Positions 1 to 12,641 of a stretch of DNA of 64,000 nucleotides are shown piece by piece. The notes below the pieces were generated by a model that was not told where the DNA came from, searched no databases, and saw only the letters and a list, made by a program, of their open reading frames with translations. The stretch's first letter is position 1; each line of letters begins with the position of its first letter. The DNA lies in assembly GCF_002086155.1 (NCBI RefSeq), contig NZ_MVHE01000001.1, positions 124,001-188,000 of the forward strand. The letters are read 5' to 3'. Source of the stretch: Mycobacterium angelicum. GTDB taxonomy: Bacteria; Actinomycetota; Actinomycetes; Mycobacteriales; Mycobacteriaceae. A program made the translations under genes and the position numbers.

Positions 1-2058
1 GTTGGCAAAGCCCGAGTTTCCGCCGCCGAGGTTGATGTTCCCGTTGTTTCCGCCACCGAAGTTGACATTGCCGACGTTTCCGGGACCGAAGTTGAAGTTG
101 CCGTGGTTGCCACCGCCGAGGTTCCAGACGCCCAGGTTGCCAAGCCCGGTGTTGATATCGGGCGGGGTGAACGGCGTAGGCGCCGTCAGCGCAGTGACGA
201 TGGGAGCCGCAGGGCCGAGGTCAAGCAGGAATGCCGGCGCACCGGCGCGACCGAAGAAGCCGGCCTGGTTGTCGCCCTGGTTGAAGAACCCTGCGCTGCC
301 GTCGCCCGCGTTACCTACACCGGAGCTGCCACTGCCCGAGTGTGAAATGCCCGAGTTCGCCATTCCTGAGTTGTAGAAGCCCACACTGTTGTCTCCGGTG
401 TTACCGACGCCGGTGGAGAAATGGCCCGAGTTGTTGAAGCCGGCGTTGTAGTCACTGGAGTTGTTGAAACCCGAGGCGTGGCCGAAACCGAAACCGCCAT
501 TTGTGTTTTGGAAGCCGGATGAGTCAATGGCCGAGTTGTAGAAGCCCGAGCTGCCCGCACCGGTAACCCCGAAGCCCGACGACGTCACACCGGCCGGGGT
601 GAGCGCGCTACCGACGCCCGTGTTCAGGTCGCCGGCGTTCATGAAGCCGGTGTTGATGCTGCCCGCGTTCCCAAAGCCGGTGTTGGTGTCACCGGCGTTC
701 CACCAGCCGGTGTTGTAGTTACCCGAATTGGACATGCCGGTATTGCCGATGCCCGAGTTGCCAAAGCCCATGTTATTGAAGCCCGAGCTGCCGAAGCCCA
801 CATTTGCCGCACCGGTGTTGCCGAAGCCGAAACTTTGCTCCGCGGCGTTGCCGAAACCGGTATTGAGGCCGCCGCCGTTCCAGAAGCCGGTGTTGGTGGT
901 ACCGGCGTTGGCGAAGCCGAAGTTTCCGTTGCCCGAGTTGAAGATGCCGAAGTTACCGTCTCCGGAGTTGAAGAAGCCGATATTGTTCTTGCCCGAGTTC
1001 CCGAACCCGAGGTTTCCGACGCCCGAGTTCAGCGCGCCGATCCCCACCTGGTTATCACCGGTGAGACCGAACCCGATGTTGTTGTTGCCGTTGTTGCCGA
1101 AGCCGAAGTTGAAGTTGCCGTTATTGCCGAACCCGACGTTGTAGAAACCATGGTTGCCGCTGCCCAGGTTGAGCGAACCATTGTTCCCGCTGCCGTAATT
1201 GGTTTCGCCGCTGTTGCCGCCACCGAAGTTTCCACCGCCGAAGTTGCCGAAGCCGAAGCTGCCGTCACCGCGGTTGCCCAAACCGAAGTTGAGATGGCCC
1301 AGGTTTCCGAGGCCGAAATTGCTGTAGCCGGTGTTGCCACTGCCCAGGTTGTAGGAGCCGAAGTTTCCGCTGCCGAAGTTCAGGTTGCCGGAGTTTCCCC
1401 CACCCAGGTTGACGCTGCCGTGGTTACCGCCGCTGAGGTTGAAGGAGCCGTTGTTTCCCCCACCCAGGTTCCAACTGCCCAGATTGCCCAAACCGGTGTT
1501 CACCGCCTGGATGGCGGCAGCGGCCGGCGCACCGAGGCCGGGTAAGCCCTGCAGCCAGGACGGCAACGCCGCCGCGGCTGCCGAGGCCCCGCCGTGATAT
1601 CCCACCATTGCCGCCACATCGGCGGCCCACATCTCCTCATAGATGCCCTCGGCCGCGGCGATCGCAGGAGAGTTCTGGCCGAAAATATTAGACAACACCA
1701 ACTGCACGAACGAATTACGGTTGGCCGCCACCGCCAACGGATGAATGGTCGCTGCCCGCGCTGCCTCAAAAGCACTGACCACGGCCTTCGCCTGAGCCCC
1801 CGCTCCAGCGGCCCGAGCCGCCGCGGCGCTCAACCACCCTGCGTACGGGGCCGCCGCGGCGGACATCGCCGCAGCGGCCGCCCCCTGCCAAGCCTGACCC
1901 GTCAAACCCGATGTCACCGAGCCGAACGACTCGGCCGCCGACGCCAGCTCAGCGGAAAGTCCGTCCCAGGCCAGGGCGGCCTCGAGCATCGGCGCCGAAC
2001 CCGCGCCCGAGAACATCCGCAGCGAATTGATCTCCGGCGGCAAGACCGAGTAGTTCAT
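1..2058 (-). CDS. PPE family protein, MPTR subfamily (3' end beyond window)
   Basis: The reading frame runs leftward from an ATG at 2056-2058 and stays open to base 1, so at least 686 codons are present and the C-terminus is outside the window. The N-terminus has the Pro-Pro-Glu signature at residues 7-9 and an alanine-rich helical PPE domain of about 180 residues that includes a WQG motif. From about residue 185 onward it is built of NxGxGNxG-type pentapeptide repeats, the hallmark of major polymorphic tandem repeat PPE proteins. Such proteins are ESX (usually ESX-5) substrates found at the cell surface; their individual functions are mostly unknown. By position it matches M. tuberculosis PPE53 (Rv3159c), but the Rv3160c and Rv3161c genes expected next to it are absent, so orthology is uncertain. 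Confidence 0.93.
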   Translation of the reverse strand, partial: MNYSVLPPEINSLRMFSGAGSAPMLEAALAWDGLSAELASAAESFGSVTSGLTGQAWQGAAAAAMSAAAAPYAGWLSAAAARAAGAGAQAKAVVSAFEAARAATIHPLAVAANRNSFVQLVLSNIFGQNSPAIAAAEGIYEEMWAADVAAMVGYHGGASAAAAALPSWLQGLPGLGAPAAAAIQAVNTGLGNLGSWNLGGGNNGSFNLSGGNHGSVNLGGGNSGNLNFGSGNFGSYNLGSGNTGYSNFGLGNLGHLNFGLGNRGDGSFGFGNFGGGNFGGGNSGETNYGSGNNGSLNLGSGNHGFYNVGFGNNGNFNFGFGNNGNNNIGFGLTGDNQVGIGALNSGVGNLGFGNSGKNNIGFFNSGDGNFGIFNSGNGNFGFANAGTTNTGFWNGGGLNTGFGNAAEQSFGFGNTGAANVGFGSSGFNNMGFGNSGIGNTGMSNSGNYNTGWWNAGDTNTGFGNAGSINTGFMNAGDLNTGVGSALTPAGVTSSGFGVTGAGSSGFYNSAIDSSGFQNTNGGFGFGHASGFNNSSDYNAGFNNSGHFSTGVGNTGDNSVGFYNSGMANSGISHSGSGSSGVGNAGDGSAGFFNQGDNQAGFFGRAGAPAFLLDLGPAAPIVTALTAPTPFTPPDINTGLGNLGVWNLGGGNHGNFNFGPGNVGNVNFGGGNNGNINLGGGNSGFAN

Positions 2059-2175
2059 GTGAGGTACCCTTCCGCTTCACCCAGCGCAGGTCGCCCCGAT
2101 TTTCGACCTGTAAATAGGACTCTAGGAAAAATATCGGCGCCATATTCGCGGTTCAGTCAATTTGCTTCCGAGCAA

Positions 2176-2619
2176 TTAACCAGCGAACGGACGAGTGGCC
2201 ACTACGTAGATCGCCAATACCGCGAGCGGGGCCACCAAGGGCAACCACGGCAGCTGCACGGGAAACGACACCGCGACCAGACCGGCGAAGGTAAACCCCA
2301 GGGCCGAAACGATTGTTGGCCAGCTCGCCACGACGACACCCGCGGGCCCACCGGGCGCGTGCCGGCACACCAGATAGCCAACCGCGCACAGTCCCGACAA
2401 CGCGGCCAGCACTTCGGGCGGATCGGCGGCCAATAGCACCGACACCGTCAGCAGCACGGCAAGCGTTGCCGCAGAACGAAACACCGTTGCGGCCGCGACA
2501 GCGACGACGGCGGCAATCGCGGCGACAACGGCTGGACCGTGCGCTCCAACCGTCGCGGCCCCCACCATCAGCACTCCGAATGCCGGCGCGAAGATCTGAG
2601 GTTGCAGTAGCGCCACCAC
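2176..2619 (-). CDS. Small integral membrane protein (Rv3162c-like)
   Basis: This 147-residue protein is almost entirely hydrophobic, with about four to five predicted transmembrane helices and no recognisable catalytic motif. A GTG start at 2619 follows the stop of the upstream DUF58 gene by one base, so it is the last gene of the MoxR operon. An adjacent second GTG at 2616 is equally possible. The function is unknown. The conserved linkage to moxR and DUF58 suggests a membrane partner in a MoxR-AAA chaperone or maturation system; that role is inference. Confidence 0.8.
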   Translation of the reverse strand: MVALLQPQIFAPAFGVLMVGAATVGAHGPAVVAAIAAVVAVAAATVFRSAATLAVLLTVSVLLAADPPEVLAALSGLCAVGYLVCRHAPGGPAGVVVASWPTIVSALGFTFAGLVAVSFPVQLPWLPLVAPLAVLAIYVVATRPFAG

Positions 2620-2620
2620 G

Positions 2621-3882
2621 TCAGCGCCTTACCGCTAGCCGCCCGCGCAGCCGACGGCGCCGGTCGGGCAACGCACTCATCGACTGTTCCAGTGACCGCT
2701 CGCCTGGCCAGGACAGCACATCCACACCGACGGTGGCCATGTCGCGATACATGGCGGAGCGCTGCAGCGACCACATTCGCATGACCAGCGGGTCCTGCTC
2801 ACCTTCAAATGGCGAACTGTCCAGAACGTCGACCGCGACCACGACATGGCCGCGCTTGCGCAAATCGATGAGCGCCAGCGCGAATTCGGTGTCGAGCAGG
2901 GTGGAGAACGCGACGACGATCGCCCCGGCGGGCACCGCGGCGCGCGGCGCCAGTGTGCCAGTGGTGTTTTCGAAGCGGTCACCGGCTCCCAGCACGGTAT
3001 CGAGCACGCGGTAGAACTGGCGCTGGCCGATATCGGCGCCCAGCCAGCGCGGACGATTCCCGCCGAGCGCGACGATCCCGGCCCGGTCGCCGTTTCGCAG
3101 CGCGGTCTGGACCACCTGGGCCGCGCCCCGCACCACCCGTTCGGTGGCCAGGGTGGCCGGGCCTGACGGCTGTTGATACGTGTCGATCAGCACCACCACG
3201 TCTGCGGCCCGGTCGGTCAACCGCTGCGTCACATGCAACCGGCCGCGGCGCGCGCTCACCGCCCAGTTCACCGCGCGCAGCTGATCTCCGGGCACATAGG
3301 GGCGAATGTCGGCGTATTCGACGCCGGGGCCGATATGCCGGGTGAGGTGGGCACCCAGCCGATCCAGCAACTCGGTCTGCGGAATCGACGTCGACTGTGG
3401 CGGAGTCAGCGGAAAGACGATGACGTCGGCGGCGTCGACCGTCCCCGATCCCCGCAGCAGTCCGCCGCGCGCGATGAGGTCCACCCGGGCCCGGATGGGA
3501 TACCGTCCCCAGCGTGGCGTCACCGCCGCAACGGTTTTCACTTCCCGATCGTCGGTTTCGACGGCTTCAAGCCGCATGGGTTCGGGGGCGAAGACAACGA
3601 ATTCGACTGCTGCGGTGGGTGTTTCCGTCGTCACCCACACTCTGGCCCGGGCCTGCTCATTTTCGAAGCATCGTTGCGCATCCGGTTCGGCGTGCACCTT
3701 GATCGTCGGAGCGGGGTGCTGCCAGCTGATCGAGCAGAGTACTCCCAGCAAGGGTGCGACGAATGCGATCAGCTGCCATTTTCCGCCGATGACCGCTGCG
3801 ACAAGGGCAAATCCGGCACAGGTGGCGATCGCCAGCGTCAGTTGTGAAGCACGCCAGCGCAGCTCGACCTCGCGGGTTTGGA

Positions 3883-3886
<4 letters not shown>
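2621..3886 (-). CDS. DUF58 domain protein of the MoxR operon (Rv3163c-like)
   Basis: The 421-residue protein has two N-terminal transmembrane segments (about residues 13-55), a beta-rich middle region, and a C-terminal DUF58/von Willebrand A-like domain. The segment PGVEYADIRPYVPGDQLRAVNW is the typical DUF58 signature, followed by a MIDAS-like aspartate in VVLIDTYQ. DUF58 proteins accompany MoxR ATPases and are thought to be metal-binding adaptors in protein-complex assembly. The GTG start at 3886 overlaps the moxR stop by four bases (GTGA), indicating translational coupling. Confidence 0.88.
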
Positions 3887-4850
<964 letters not shown>

Positions 4851-4854
<4 letters not shown>

Positions 4855-4876
4855 GAGTCAGTCATGATTCAGTCAT
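4851..4876 (-). promoter_or_regulatory. Tandem ATGA start/stop chain preceding moxR3
   Basis: On the minus strand the stop of the upstream gene overlaps an ATG that opens a four-residue frame (Met-Thr-Glu-Ser-stop, 4862-4876). Its TGA overlaps a second ATG opening another four-residue frame (Met-Thr-Asp-Ser-stop, 4851-4865). That TGA in turn overlaps the moxR3 ATG at 4854. The three ATGA junctions are spaced 11 bases apart and come from a near-perfect 11-base tandem duplication. The arrangement could pass ribosomes by termination-reinitiation; this effect is inferred. Confidence 0.7.
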
Positions 4877-5355
4877 ACCTGTTCCAATTTGTGCAGGATT
4901 TCTTCCAGCGCAGCGCGACCGGGTCCCGGCGCGCTGTCACCCGTGCGTGTGACGTTGTTGGGGTTCACCCATTCCCATAGCTCGGTGCCGAAAAGCATTT
5001 GGCCGGTGGCGAAGAAGGCGGCCGGGTCGCGCGCCTGCCGGTGCCCGGTGGCGATTTCGAAGCGCCGCGCCAGCATCGGCCGCAGGTGGCGATCCCAGTC
5101 CGTTCGAGTGGATTCCGACCAGCGGATGGTCGTCTCGGTATTGGACAACCAGCGGCGCAACCCCTCCGCCAGATCGTCGGATTCCGGGTCGGCCGAGGGA
5201 TCGTTCGGGTGTCCGAGGACGCGGCGGATGTTGAGCAACACCAGAGCCAGGGCGACGCCCGCCGCGGCTACCACATAGCGGCGATCCTGCAATATCAGCG
5301 CCAGCAACTCTATCCCGACCATCAGGAAAAGACCTAGGGCGATAAGCCTTTTCAT
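4873..5355 (-). CDS. Conserved membrane protein of the MoxR operon (Rv3165c-like)
   Basis: This 160-residue protein has two closely spaced N-terminal transmembrane segments (about residues 3-18 and 27-46) and a polar C-terminal cytoplasmic part without a known catalytic motif. Its ATG at 5355 overlaps the stop of the upstream DUF4129-type gene by four bases. The function is unknown. Position and overlap support co-expression with moxR3 and the DUF58 gene. Confidence 0.82.
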   Translation of the reverse strand: MKRLIALGLFLMVGIELLALILQDRRYVVAAAGVALALVLLNIRRVLGHPNDPSADPESDDLAEGLRRWLSNTETTIRWSESTRTDWDRHLRPMLARRFEIATGHRQARDPAAFFATGQMLFGTELWEWVNPNNVTRTGDSAPGPGRAALEEILHKLEQV

Positions 5356-6308
5356 GCCGCACTCCGGGTGCTCAGTTCGTCGCGAACCAGCTGCAGCACT
5401 CGCACCGCCACCTTGCGATGCCCCTCGTTCATCACATGCGGGCTGAATCGGGCTTCGGCGAACAGCTCTACCAGCCGGACGGCGTTATCCGCCTGCAACG
5501 CATGACGTTGCACGGCCCGGGCCAGCACTTCGGTTGGGGTGTCGAATTCCTGGGGAGCAGCACCGGGCACATCGGCCAGTTCACGTTCCATCGCCGCGTA
5601 GCACGCGATAATCGCTTCGCGGGGTTCGCGACTCAGGTCGGCGATTTCGGCGAGCCCGACTTCGGCTGCCCGCGCCAGTGATTCGGCCGCCTTCGGAGGT
5701 GGCGGCGTCGTCGGGGTGTCGCCTTCGGCGGCAAGGGCCGTTGTCGCCGTCGGGCGCCGCCGCCGGGACACGATCACTCCGGCCGCAACGACCAATAGCA
5801 GCACGGGCGTGCTGGCGATCAGGATGCCGAGCATGTCCCCGTTTCTCTTCTGCTGCGGTAGCGGCTTGGGTGGCGGTGTGGTGCCGGGCGCCGACGTCGA
5901 TGCGTTCGAATCCGGACTGGGTGCGTCCATGTTCACTTCGTGCGGCGCGAGTATGCGCGACAGCAGCAGCGCGACCAACAGCCAGGCCACGATCGCTCCG
6001 AGCGCGATCAGCACCACCCGCCAATTCGGCCGGCCCGTGCCGCGGCCCACCATTTCCGGCAGCTGCCCCACGCTGGACGCGATGGTGCGTGGATCACGCA
6101 AGCGCGCGATGATGGAGAACGCCAGTATGGCCAGCGTCGCGGCGATGGCGGTGACGAGTATCGCCAGCGCCGCCCGGTTTCCACCGGCCTCCGCCAGTCG
6201 CGATCCGTGGTTCGCCGGAAGGTAGCCGCGAAGCGCGGCGGCAACCAAGATCAACAGAGCGATCAGGACGATAACGCGGCCCGTGGGTTTGTCAGACATC
6301 AACGCCAC
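5352..6308 (-). CDS. DUF4129-type membrane protein, first gene of the MoxR operon (Rv3166c-like)
   Basis: The 318-residue protein has about four transmembrane segments: two in the first 70 residues, one near 98-118 and one near 162-182. A Pro/Ser/Thr-rich linker lies around residues 125-155. The C-terminal domain (about residues 210-315), beginning near the segment EAIIACYAAMERELA, resembles DUF4129, a domain usually found with transglutaminase-like and MoxR/DUF58 systems. It is probably the promoter-proximal gene, with a 177-base gap upstream that carries no gene. Confidence 0.82.
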   Translation of the reverse strand: MALMSDKPTGRVIVLIALLILVAAALRGYLPANHGSRLAEAGGNRAALAILVTAIAATLAILAFSIIARLRDPRTIASSVGQLPEMVGRGTGRPNWRVVLIALGAIVAWLLVALLLSRILAPHEVNMDAPSPDSNASTSAPGTTPPPKPLPQQKRNGDMLGILIASTPVLLLVVAAGVIVSRRRRPTATTALAAEGDTPTTPPPPKAAESLARAAEVGLAEIADLSREPREAIIACYAAMERELADVPGAAPQEFDTPTEVLARAVQRHALQADNAVRLVELFAEARFSPHVMNEGHRKVAVRVLQLVRDELSTRSAA

Positions 6309-6485
6309 CCCGAGGCAGTAGTGCGCCTCATAGCCGAAGGCTAGCGGCGCCGAGCCGCATGGGTCCAGCTTGTCACCGTTGGCGATTTATCGGTCGAACA
6401 CATATTCGATCCCGCTTGCGGGACCCCCCGAACCCACCGCGACACTGTAGTTGCCGCGACGACACGCCGAAAACGCTCACGGTAA

Positions 6486-7343
6486 CTACAGCTTCGGGGC
6501 AAAAGGGGTGAAGCTGCCGTCCAGCACCTGCAGGTGACCGATCGTGCGCCCGGTGACGACGGCCGGGTCCACCAGCGCGAGTTGCACTGCGGCCCGGGCG
6601 AATTCGTCCGCGGAAGCCACGTCGTCGAACTCGCGCGCGTAATAGGACAGCCCCGGGGTGAGGATCGGCTTGGACGGCGCCAGCGCGTTGACGGCGATGT
6701 TGTGCTCGGCGAGATCGAACGCCGCACATTGGGTGAGGTGCTCGAGGGCCGCCTTGGATCCGCCGTAACCGGGCAGGACGCCGCCGCTGCGGTCGGCGTA
6801 GGGGCCGTTGCCGGGCAGCCGCGACGCTATCGAGGTGATGTTGATGATCGAGCCGCGACCGGCGGTGATCATGTCCACCGAGACCAGTTGCATCAACTCA
6901 TAGGCGGCGAACACCGCGACGTCGAAATGCCGGCGGAATGCGGCCAGCGGCGTGCTGACAAACCCCGGCCACCCGGGCTTGGCCGCCTGGGCGGATCTGA
7001 CCCGCGGCTGATCGCCGGGCGCCGGCGGACGTCCCGGTGCTGTGAACGCGGCATTGTTGACCAGAATCGCGATGGGACCCAAGGCATCTCGCGCCTCCTG
7101 CACCAGCCGCGCAATGTCGTCGCGGTCGGTCAGATCGGCGCGTACTGCCACCGCCTGTCCGCCGGCCGCCTCGATGTCGGCGACCGTCTCGCCGATAGTG
7201 CCGGGCAGCCGGTCGTCCCACACCCGTTCGGTACGCCCCACGACGGCCACCGCAGCACCCTCGGCCGCCAGTGACAGGGCGATCGCCCGGCCCAGTCCGC
7301 GACTGGCGCCGGTGACGATGGCGGTGCGGCCGGCAAGTCTCAT
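6486..7343 (-). CDS. SDR family oxidoreductase
   Basis: A 285-residue classical short-chain dehydrogenase/reductase. The NAD(P)-binding glycine motif TGASRGLG is at residues 12-19, the NNAA motif is near 96-99, a serine lies in NITSIAS, and the catalytic YxxxK is in YGGSKAAL. The substrate cannot be predicted. The ATG at 7343 overlaps the stop of the upstream TetR regulator by four bases, so the two are co-transcribed and the regulator probably responds to a substrate or product of this enzyme or of the divergent kinase-like gene. Confidence 0.9.
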   Translation of the reverse strand: MRLAGRTAIVTGASRGLGRAIALSLAAEGAAVAVVGRTERVWDDRLPGTIGETVADIEAAGGQAVAVRADLTDRDDIARLVQEARDALGPIAILVNNAAFTAPGRPPAPGDQPRVRSAQAAKPGWPGFVSTPLAAFRRHFDVAVFAAYELMQLVSVDMITAGRGSIINITSIASRLPGNGPYADRSGGVLPGYGGSKAALEHLTQCAAFDLAEHNIAVNALAPSKPILTPGLSYYAREFDDVASADEFARAAVQLALVDPAVVTGRTIGHLQVLDGSFTPFAPKL

Positions 7344-7942
7344 TGCGTCACTCCGTGCACGACGATGGCGGTGGTCTGCTCGACCCAGGTGTCGTCGAGT
7401 TTGTCGTCCGGAGACAACAGCATTCGCAGCATGGTGGCTCCGCCGATCAATTCGATCAGGCGTTCCGGGACGACGTCGGGATGCGCCTCACCACGCTCGA
7501 CGGCCTCCTGTAGCCGCACCCGCACGAGGGTGAACAGGTCGCTGAAGCGGGCCAGGACACGGGCGTTGAGTTCGGGGTCGGCCGTCATGTCGGCCACTAA
7601 GCCGGGCAGTGCGGCCCGCACTACCGGGGTGGTGAAGACGTCGCGGGTGGCCTCGATCATCATCCGGATATCGGCGGCGAAGTCGCCGGCCGGAGCCTCG
7701 AGCGCGGTGGGCGCCACCGGGAAAGCCGCCTCGTGCACCAATTCGGCCTTGCTCGACCAGCGTCGGTAGAGCGCGGATTTCGTGGTTCCGGCCCGTTCGG
7801 CGACGGCAGCCAGGCTGAGGTTCGAATAGCCGGTTTGCACAAGCAGTTCCGCGGTCGCCGACAGGATGGCCGAGTCGATGCGCGGATCCCGGGGCCGCCC
7901 GGCGCCGGGGCCCTTGTCAACGGAGGACGGGTCTGCTTTCAT
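7340..7942 (-). CDS. TetR/AcrR family transcriptional regulator (Rv3167c-like)
   Basis: A 200-residue regulator with a TetR helix-turn-helix at about residues 20-65 (the segment LSLAAVAERAGTTKSALYRR) and a variable ligand-binding C-terminal domain. A longer open frame extends upstream, but ATG 7942 is chosen because it gives the normal TetR length and leaves 43 bases to the divergent gene at 7986. That short gap must hold both promoters and probably the operator. Likely targets are the overlapping SDR gene and the divergent APH-like gene. Confidence 0.9.
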   Translation of the reverse strand: MKADPSSVDKGPGAGRPRDPRIDSAILSATAELLVQTGYSNLSLAAVAERAGTTKSALYRRWSSKAELVHEAAFPVAPTALEAPAGDFAADIRMMIEATRDVFTTPVVRAALPGLVADMTADPELNARVLARFSDLFTLVRVRLQEAVERGEAHPDVVPERLIELIGGATMLRMLLSPDDKLDDTWVEQTTAIVVHGVTQ

Positions 7943-7964
7943 AACGCTACCTACCGTATCGTAA

Positions 7965-9130
<1,166 letters not shown>

Positions 9131-9131
<1 letters not shown>

Positions 9132-10246
9132 TGCTAGGCCCACTCGACGAGTTTCCGGTACACCAGGTACCTCAGCCGATCGCCTGGCCCGGTTCCTCCG
9201 ACCGTAACTTCTACGACCGCTCCTACTTCAACGCCCACGACCGCACCGGCGACATCTTCGTGATCAGCGGCATCGGCTACTACCCCAACCTCGGCGTCAA
9301 GGATGCCTTCGTGCTCGTGCGCCGCGGGCATACCCAGACCGCGGTGCACTTGTCGGACGCCATCGACTCCGACCGGCTGCACCAGCACGTCAACGGTTAT
9401 CGAATCGAGGTCATCGAGCCGCTACGCAAACTTCGGCTGGTCCTCGACGAAACCGACGGCGTCGCAGCCGATCTCACCTGGCAGGGGCTTTTCGATGTCG
9501 TCCAGGAACAGCCGCACCTGATGCGCACGGGCAACCGGGTCACCCTGGACGCGCAACGGTTCGCCCAAGTCGGCAGCTGGAGCGGACACCTCGTCGTCGA
9601 CGGCGAGGAAATCTCCGTCGACCCCGCGACGTGGATCGGCAGCCGCGACCGCTCGTGGGGCATCCGGCCGATCGGTGAGCCCGAACCGGCCGGCCGGCCG
9701 GCCGACCCGCCGTTCGAAGGCATGTGGTGGCTGTACATGCCGATGGCGTTCGACGACTTCGCCGTTGTGCTGATCATCCAGGAGGCGCCCAACGGCTTCC
9801 GGTCCGTCAACGATTGCACCCGGGTGTGGCGCGACGGCCGCATCGAACAGTTGGGCTGGCCGCGGGTGACGACCCACTACCGCTCCGGCACCCGCATCCC
9901 GACCGGGGCCACCATCGACGCGACCGCTCCCGACGGCACGCCGGTCCACTTCGACGTGGAATCCAAACTGGCGGTGCCGATTCACGTCGGCGGCGGCTAC
10001 GGCGGCGACGCGGACTGGCTGCACGGCATGTGGAAGGGCGAAAAGTTCGTCGAGCGGCTGACCTACGACATGAACGACCCGGCCATCATCGGGCGGTCCG
10101 GCTTCGGCGTCATCGACCACGTGGGGCGCGCGGTCTGCCGCGACGGCGACGCGGATCCAGTCGAGGGCTGGGGCCTCTACGAACACGGCGCACTCGGCCG
10201 CCACGACCCGTCGGGATTCGCCGACTGGCTAACGGTCGCGCCGTAG
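9131..10246 (+). CDS. Conserved protein of unknown function (Rv3169-like)
   Basis: A 371-residue soluble protein without transmembrane segments, rich in beta-strand-like, tryptophan-containing segments. It starts at the ATG that overlaps the stop of the APH-like gene, so the pair forms a translationally coupled two-gene operon under the divergent TetR. No catalytic motif is recognised. It resembles a family found beside lipid or steroid metabolism genes in actinobacteria; a role in that area is inference. Its last 18 bases overlap the convergent oxidoreductase gene. Confidence 0.85.
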
Positions 10247-11215
10247 CTCGTCGACAATCTCGGCCAGCGTCTGCAGCCCGATAGGCGAGGGCTGATAGAG
10301 GCACACCGTGTCCGAGACACCCGAGACCCGGTCCCGGATGTAGGCCGCGATCTCGGCGGGGGTACCGCAACCGGCCAGGGTGTGCAGGATCTCGTCGTCG
10401 ATCAGGTCGGCCATCTCCTGCCAGCGGCCCTGCTTGGACATCGCGTTGAGTTCGGGTTGCAGATCCTCCCAGCCATGGGCGGCCAGCACCGGACGATAGG
10501 CCGGGGTCGACCCGTAGAACGCCAGCAGCCGACGCGTGCTGGCATCGCTGTCAGCCGAGGACACGATGATCTCGGGGATGATGGCGAAGTCCTCGGCTCG
10601 CCGTCCGCCGGCGGCGAGGCCCTCGCGCACCGCCGGCATCGTGTGCTGGTGCAGGAACCGTTTGGAGCCGAACGGCATCACCAGCAGGCCATCGGCATGC
10701 GCGGCGACGGCCTGGGTGAGCTTGGGACCCAGCGCGCCGACGTAGATGGGCGGCGGGCCATACGGATTCGGACCGGGGTTGAAAGTCGGCGTCATGAGCG
10801 TGTGCTGGTAAAAGTCGCCGCGAAAGTTCAAGCGGGAACCGGTATTCCACGATTCGAAGATCGCCCGCAAGGCAGCGACCAGTTCGGTCATCCGGGCCAC
10901 CGGCCGGTCGAACTGGGCGCCGAAGCGCTTCTCGATCTGGGCCCGCACCTGGGTGCCCAGACCGAGGATGAACCGGCCGCCGCTCAGTATCTGATGATCG
11001 TTGGCCTGATGGGCAAGGTGTATCGGATTTCGCGGAAAGGCGATCGCCACATTGGTCATCAGGTCCAGACCGCCCACCGTGGCGGCCAGGGTCAGCGGGG
11101 CGAAAACGTCGTGCGGTCCTTCGAAGGTGGCCACCCCGCTAGCGCCGGCGTCGCGCAATTCCCGCGCGCGCTCGGCAGCATCGGTGAGCCCATACAGGGC
11201 GGTGTAGACCTGCAA
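10229..11215 (-). CDS. LLM-class F420-dependent oxidoreductase
   Basis: A 328-residue TIM-barrel protein of the luciferase-like monooxygenase superfamily. The typical segment RNPIHLAHQANDHQILSGGR is followed by ILGLGTQ and a conserved PPIYVGALGP stretch. Mycobacterial members of this length normally use coenzyme F420 rather than FMN. The substrate is unknown. The gene is monocistronic, divergent from the amine oxidase (82-base gap) and convergent with the Rv3169-like gene. Confidence 0.88.
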   Translation of the reverse strand: MQVYTALYGLTDAAERARELRDAGASGVATFEGPHDVFAPLTLAATVGGLDLMTNVAIAFPRNPIHLAHQANDHQILSGGRFILGLGTQVRAQIEKRFGAQFDRPVARMTELVAALRAIFESWNTGSRLNFRGDFYQHTLMTPTFNPGPNPYGPPPIYVGALGPKLTQAVAAHADGLLVMPFGSKRFLHQHTMPAVREGLAAGGRRAEDFAIIPEIIVSSADSDASTRRLLAFYGSTPAYRPVLAAHGWEDLQPELNAMSKQGRWQEMADLIDDEILHTLAGCGTPAEIAAYIRDRVSGVSDTVCLYQPSPIGLQTLAEIVDELRRDR

Positions 11216-11297
11216 AGTGCCCGCCTGACCAGGGGAAGCAACTGACGATCGAAATTTATCCTACGGGGAGCCGACTAAATGGGGTTCACTATAGGGC

Positions 11298-12641
11298 GTG
11301 ACAAACCCTCCGCGGATTGTCGACGTTGTCGTGGTGGGGGCCGGCTTCGCCGGGCTGTCTGCAGCCCGTGAGTTGACCCGACAGGGCCACGATGTGCTGG
11401 TATTCGAGGGGCGCGAGCGTGTTGGCGGTCGCTCTTTCACTGGCAGCGTCGCAGGATTACCAGCCGATATGGGCGGCTCATTCGTGGGCCCCACCCAGGA
11501 CGCGGTCCGAGCGTTGGCGGCCGAGCTGCAGGTGCCGACCACCCCGACCCCCCATCAGGGCAAGAACGTCATCCACTGGCGGGGCGGGCCACGCGCCTAC
11601 CGCGGGACGATTCCCCGGCTGTCGCTGGCTGGGCTACTCGACATCGGCCGGTTGCGTTGGCAATTCGAAAGAATTTCACGCAACGTCCCGATTTCGGCAC
11701 CGTGGGACGCCCGACGGGCTCGCCAACTCGACGAGGTGTCGTTGGGTCAATGGTTGCGTTTGGTCCACGCGACCGCCTCCTCGCGCGACCTGATGGCGAT
11801 CATGACGCGAGTGACTTGGGGATGTGAACCCGACGACGTGTCGATGCTGCACGCCACCCGATATGTCCGCGCCGCGGGCGGCCTGGACCGGCTGCTCGAC
11901 GTCGAGAACGGTGCCCAGCAGGACCTGTTTCCGGGTGGCACTCAACAGATCGCCGAGTTGGCCGCCGCCGAACTCGGCTCCCGGGTGGTGCTCAACGCGC
12001 CGGTCCGTCGCATCGAGCGGCACGGCGCGGGTGTGACGATCACTTCCGATCAGGGCCAGGCCGATGCCGGGTTCGTCATCGTAGCGATCCCACCGGCCCA
12101 TCGCGCAGCCATCGAGTTCAGTCCCCCGCTACCGCCCGAATACGAACAGCTCGCCAAAAACTGGCCACAGGGCCGGCTCAGCAAGGCCTACGCCGCATAC
12201 GAGACGCCGTTCTGGCGTACCAACGGTTTCTCCGGCCAGGCTCTGTCCGACCGGGGTCCGGTGTTCATCACCTTCGACGTAAGTCCTCATGACGGCCCCG
12301 GTGTTCTGTTGGGATTCGTCGATGCCCGCGCGTTCGATTCGCTGCCCACCGAGCAGCGCCGCCGCGATGCGTTGCGGTGCTTCGCGGCACTGTTCGGCGA
12401 GGAGGCGCTCAAACCCCTCGACTATACCGATTTCCGCTGGGGCACAGAGGAATTCGCACCGGGCGGCCCGACGGCCGCGGTGCCGCCGGGCTCGTGGACG
12501 CGATACGGGCGATGGTTACGTGCGCCGGTCGGGCCGATTCATTGGGCGGGCACCGAAACCGCGGACGAATGGACCGGATACTTCGACGGCGCGGTCAGGT
12601 CCGGCCAGCGGGCGGCCGCCGAGATCGCGGCCCTGCTATGA
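11298..12641 (+). CDS. aofH: Flavin-containing amine oxidase (Rv3170, aofH-like)
   Basis: A 447-residue FAD-dependent amine oxidase starting at GTG 11298. The N-terminal dinucleotide-binding motif [14 protein letters not shown] and the following [11 protein letters not shown] are diagnostic. The C-terminal FAD-contact segment [17 protein letters not shown] is also present. No signal peptide is visible, so it is cytoplasmic. No cysteine is present where mammalian MAO carries its covalent flavin, so the flavin is probably non-covalent. It oxidises primary or secondary amines to aldehydes; the physiological substrate is unknown. Confidence 0.92.
   Translation: MTNPPRIVDVVVVGAGFAGLSAARELTRQGHDVLVFEGRERVGGRSFTGSVAGLPADMGGSFVGPTQDAVRALAAELQVPTTPTPHQGKNVIHWRGGPRAYRGTIPRLSLAGLLDIGRLRWQFERISRNVPISAPWDARRARQLDEVSLGQWLRLVHATASSRDLMAIMTRVTWGCEPDDVSMLHATRYVRAAGGLDRLLDVENGAQQDLFPGGTQQIAELAAAELGSRVVLNAPVRRIERHGAGVTITSDQGQADAGFVIVAIPPAHRAAIEFSPPLPPEYEQLAKNWPQGRLSKAYAAYETPFWRTNGFSGQALSDRGPVFITFDVSPHDGPGVLLGFVDARAFDSLPTEQRRRDALRCFAALFGEEALKPLDYTDFRWGTEEFAPGGPTAAVPPGSWTRYGRWLRAPVGPIHWAGTETADEWTGYFDGAVRSGQRAAAEIAALL

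Noticed and set aside
835..1545. Repetitive plus-strand frame antisense to the MPTR repeats
   Set aside because: Repeat periodicity derives entirely from the NxGxGN codons of the PPE gene on the other strand.
1594..2436. 280-codon plus-strand frame over the PPE start
   Set aside because: Arg/His-rich shadow that crosses the PPE gene and an intergenic gap; no ribosome-binding site or motif.
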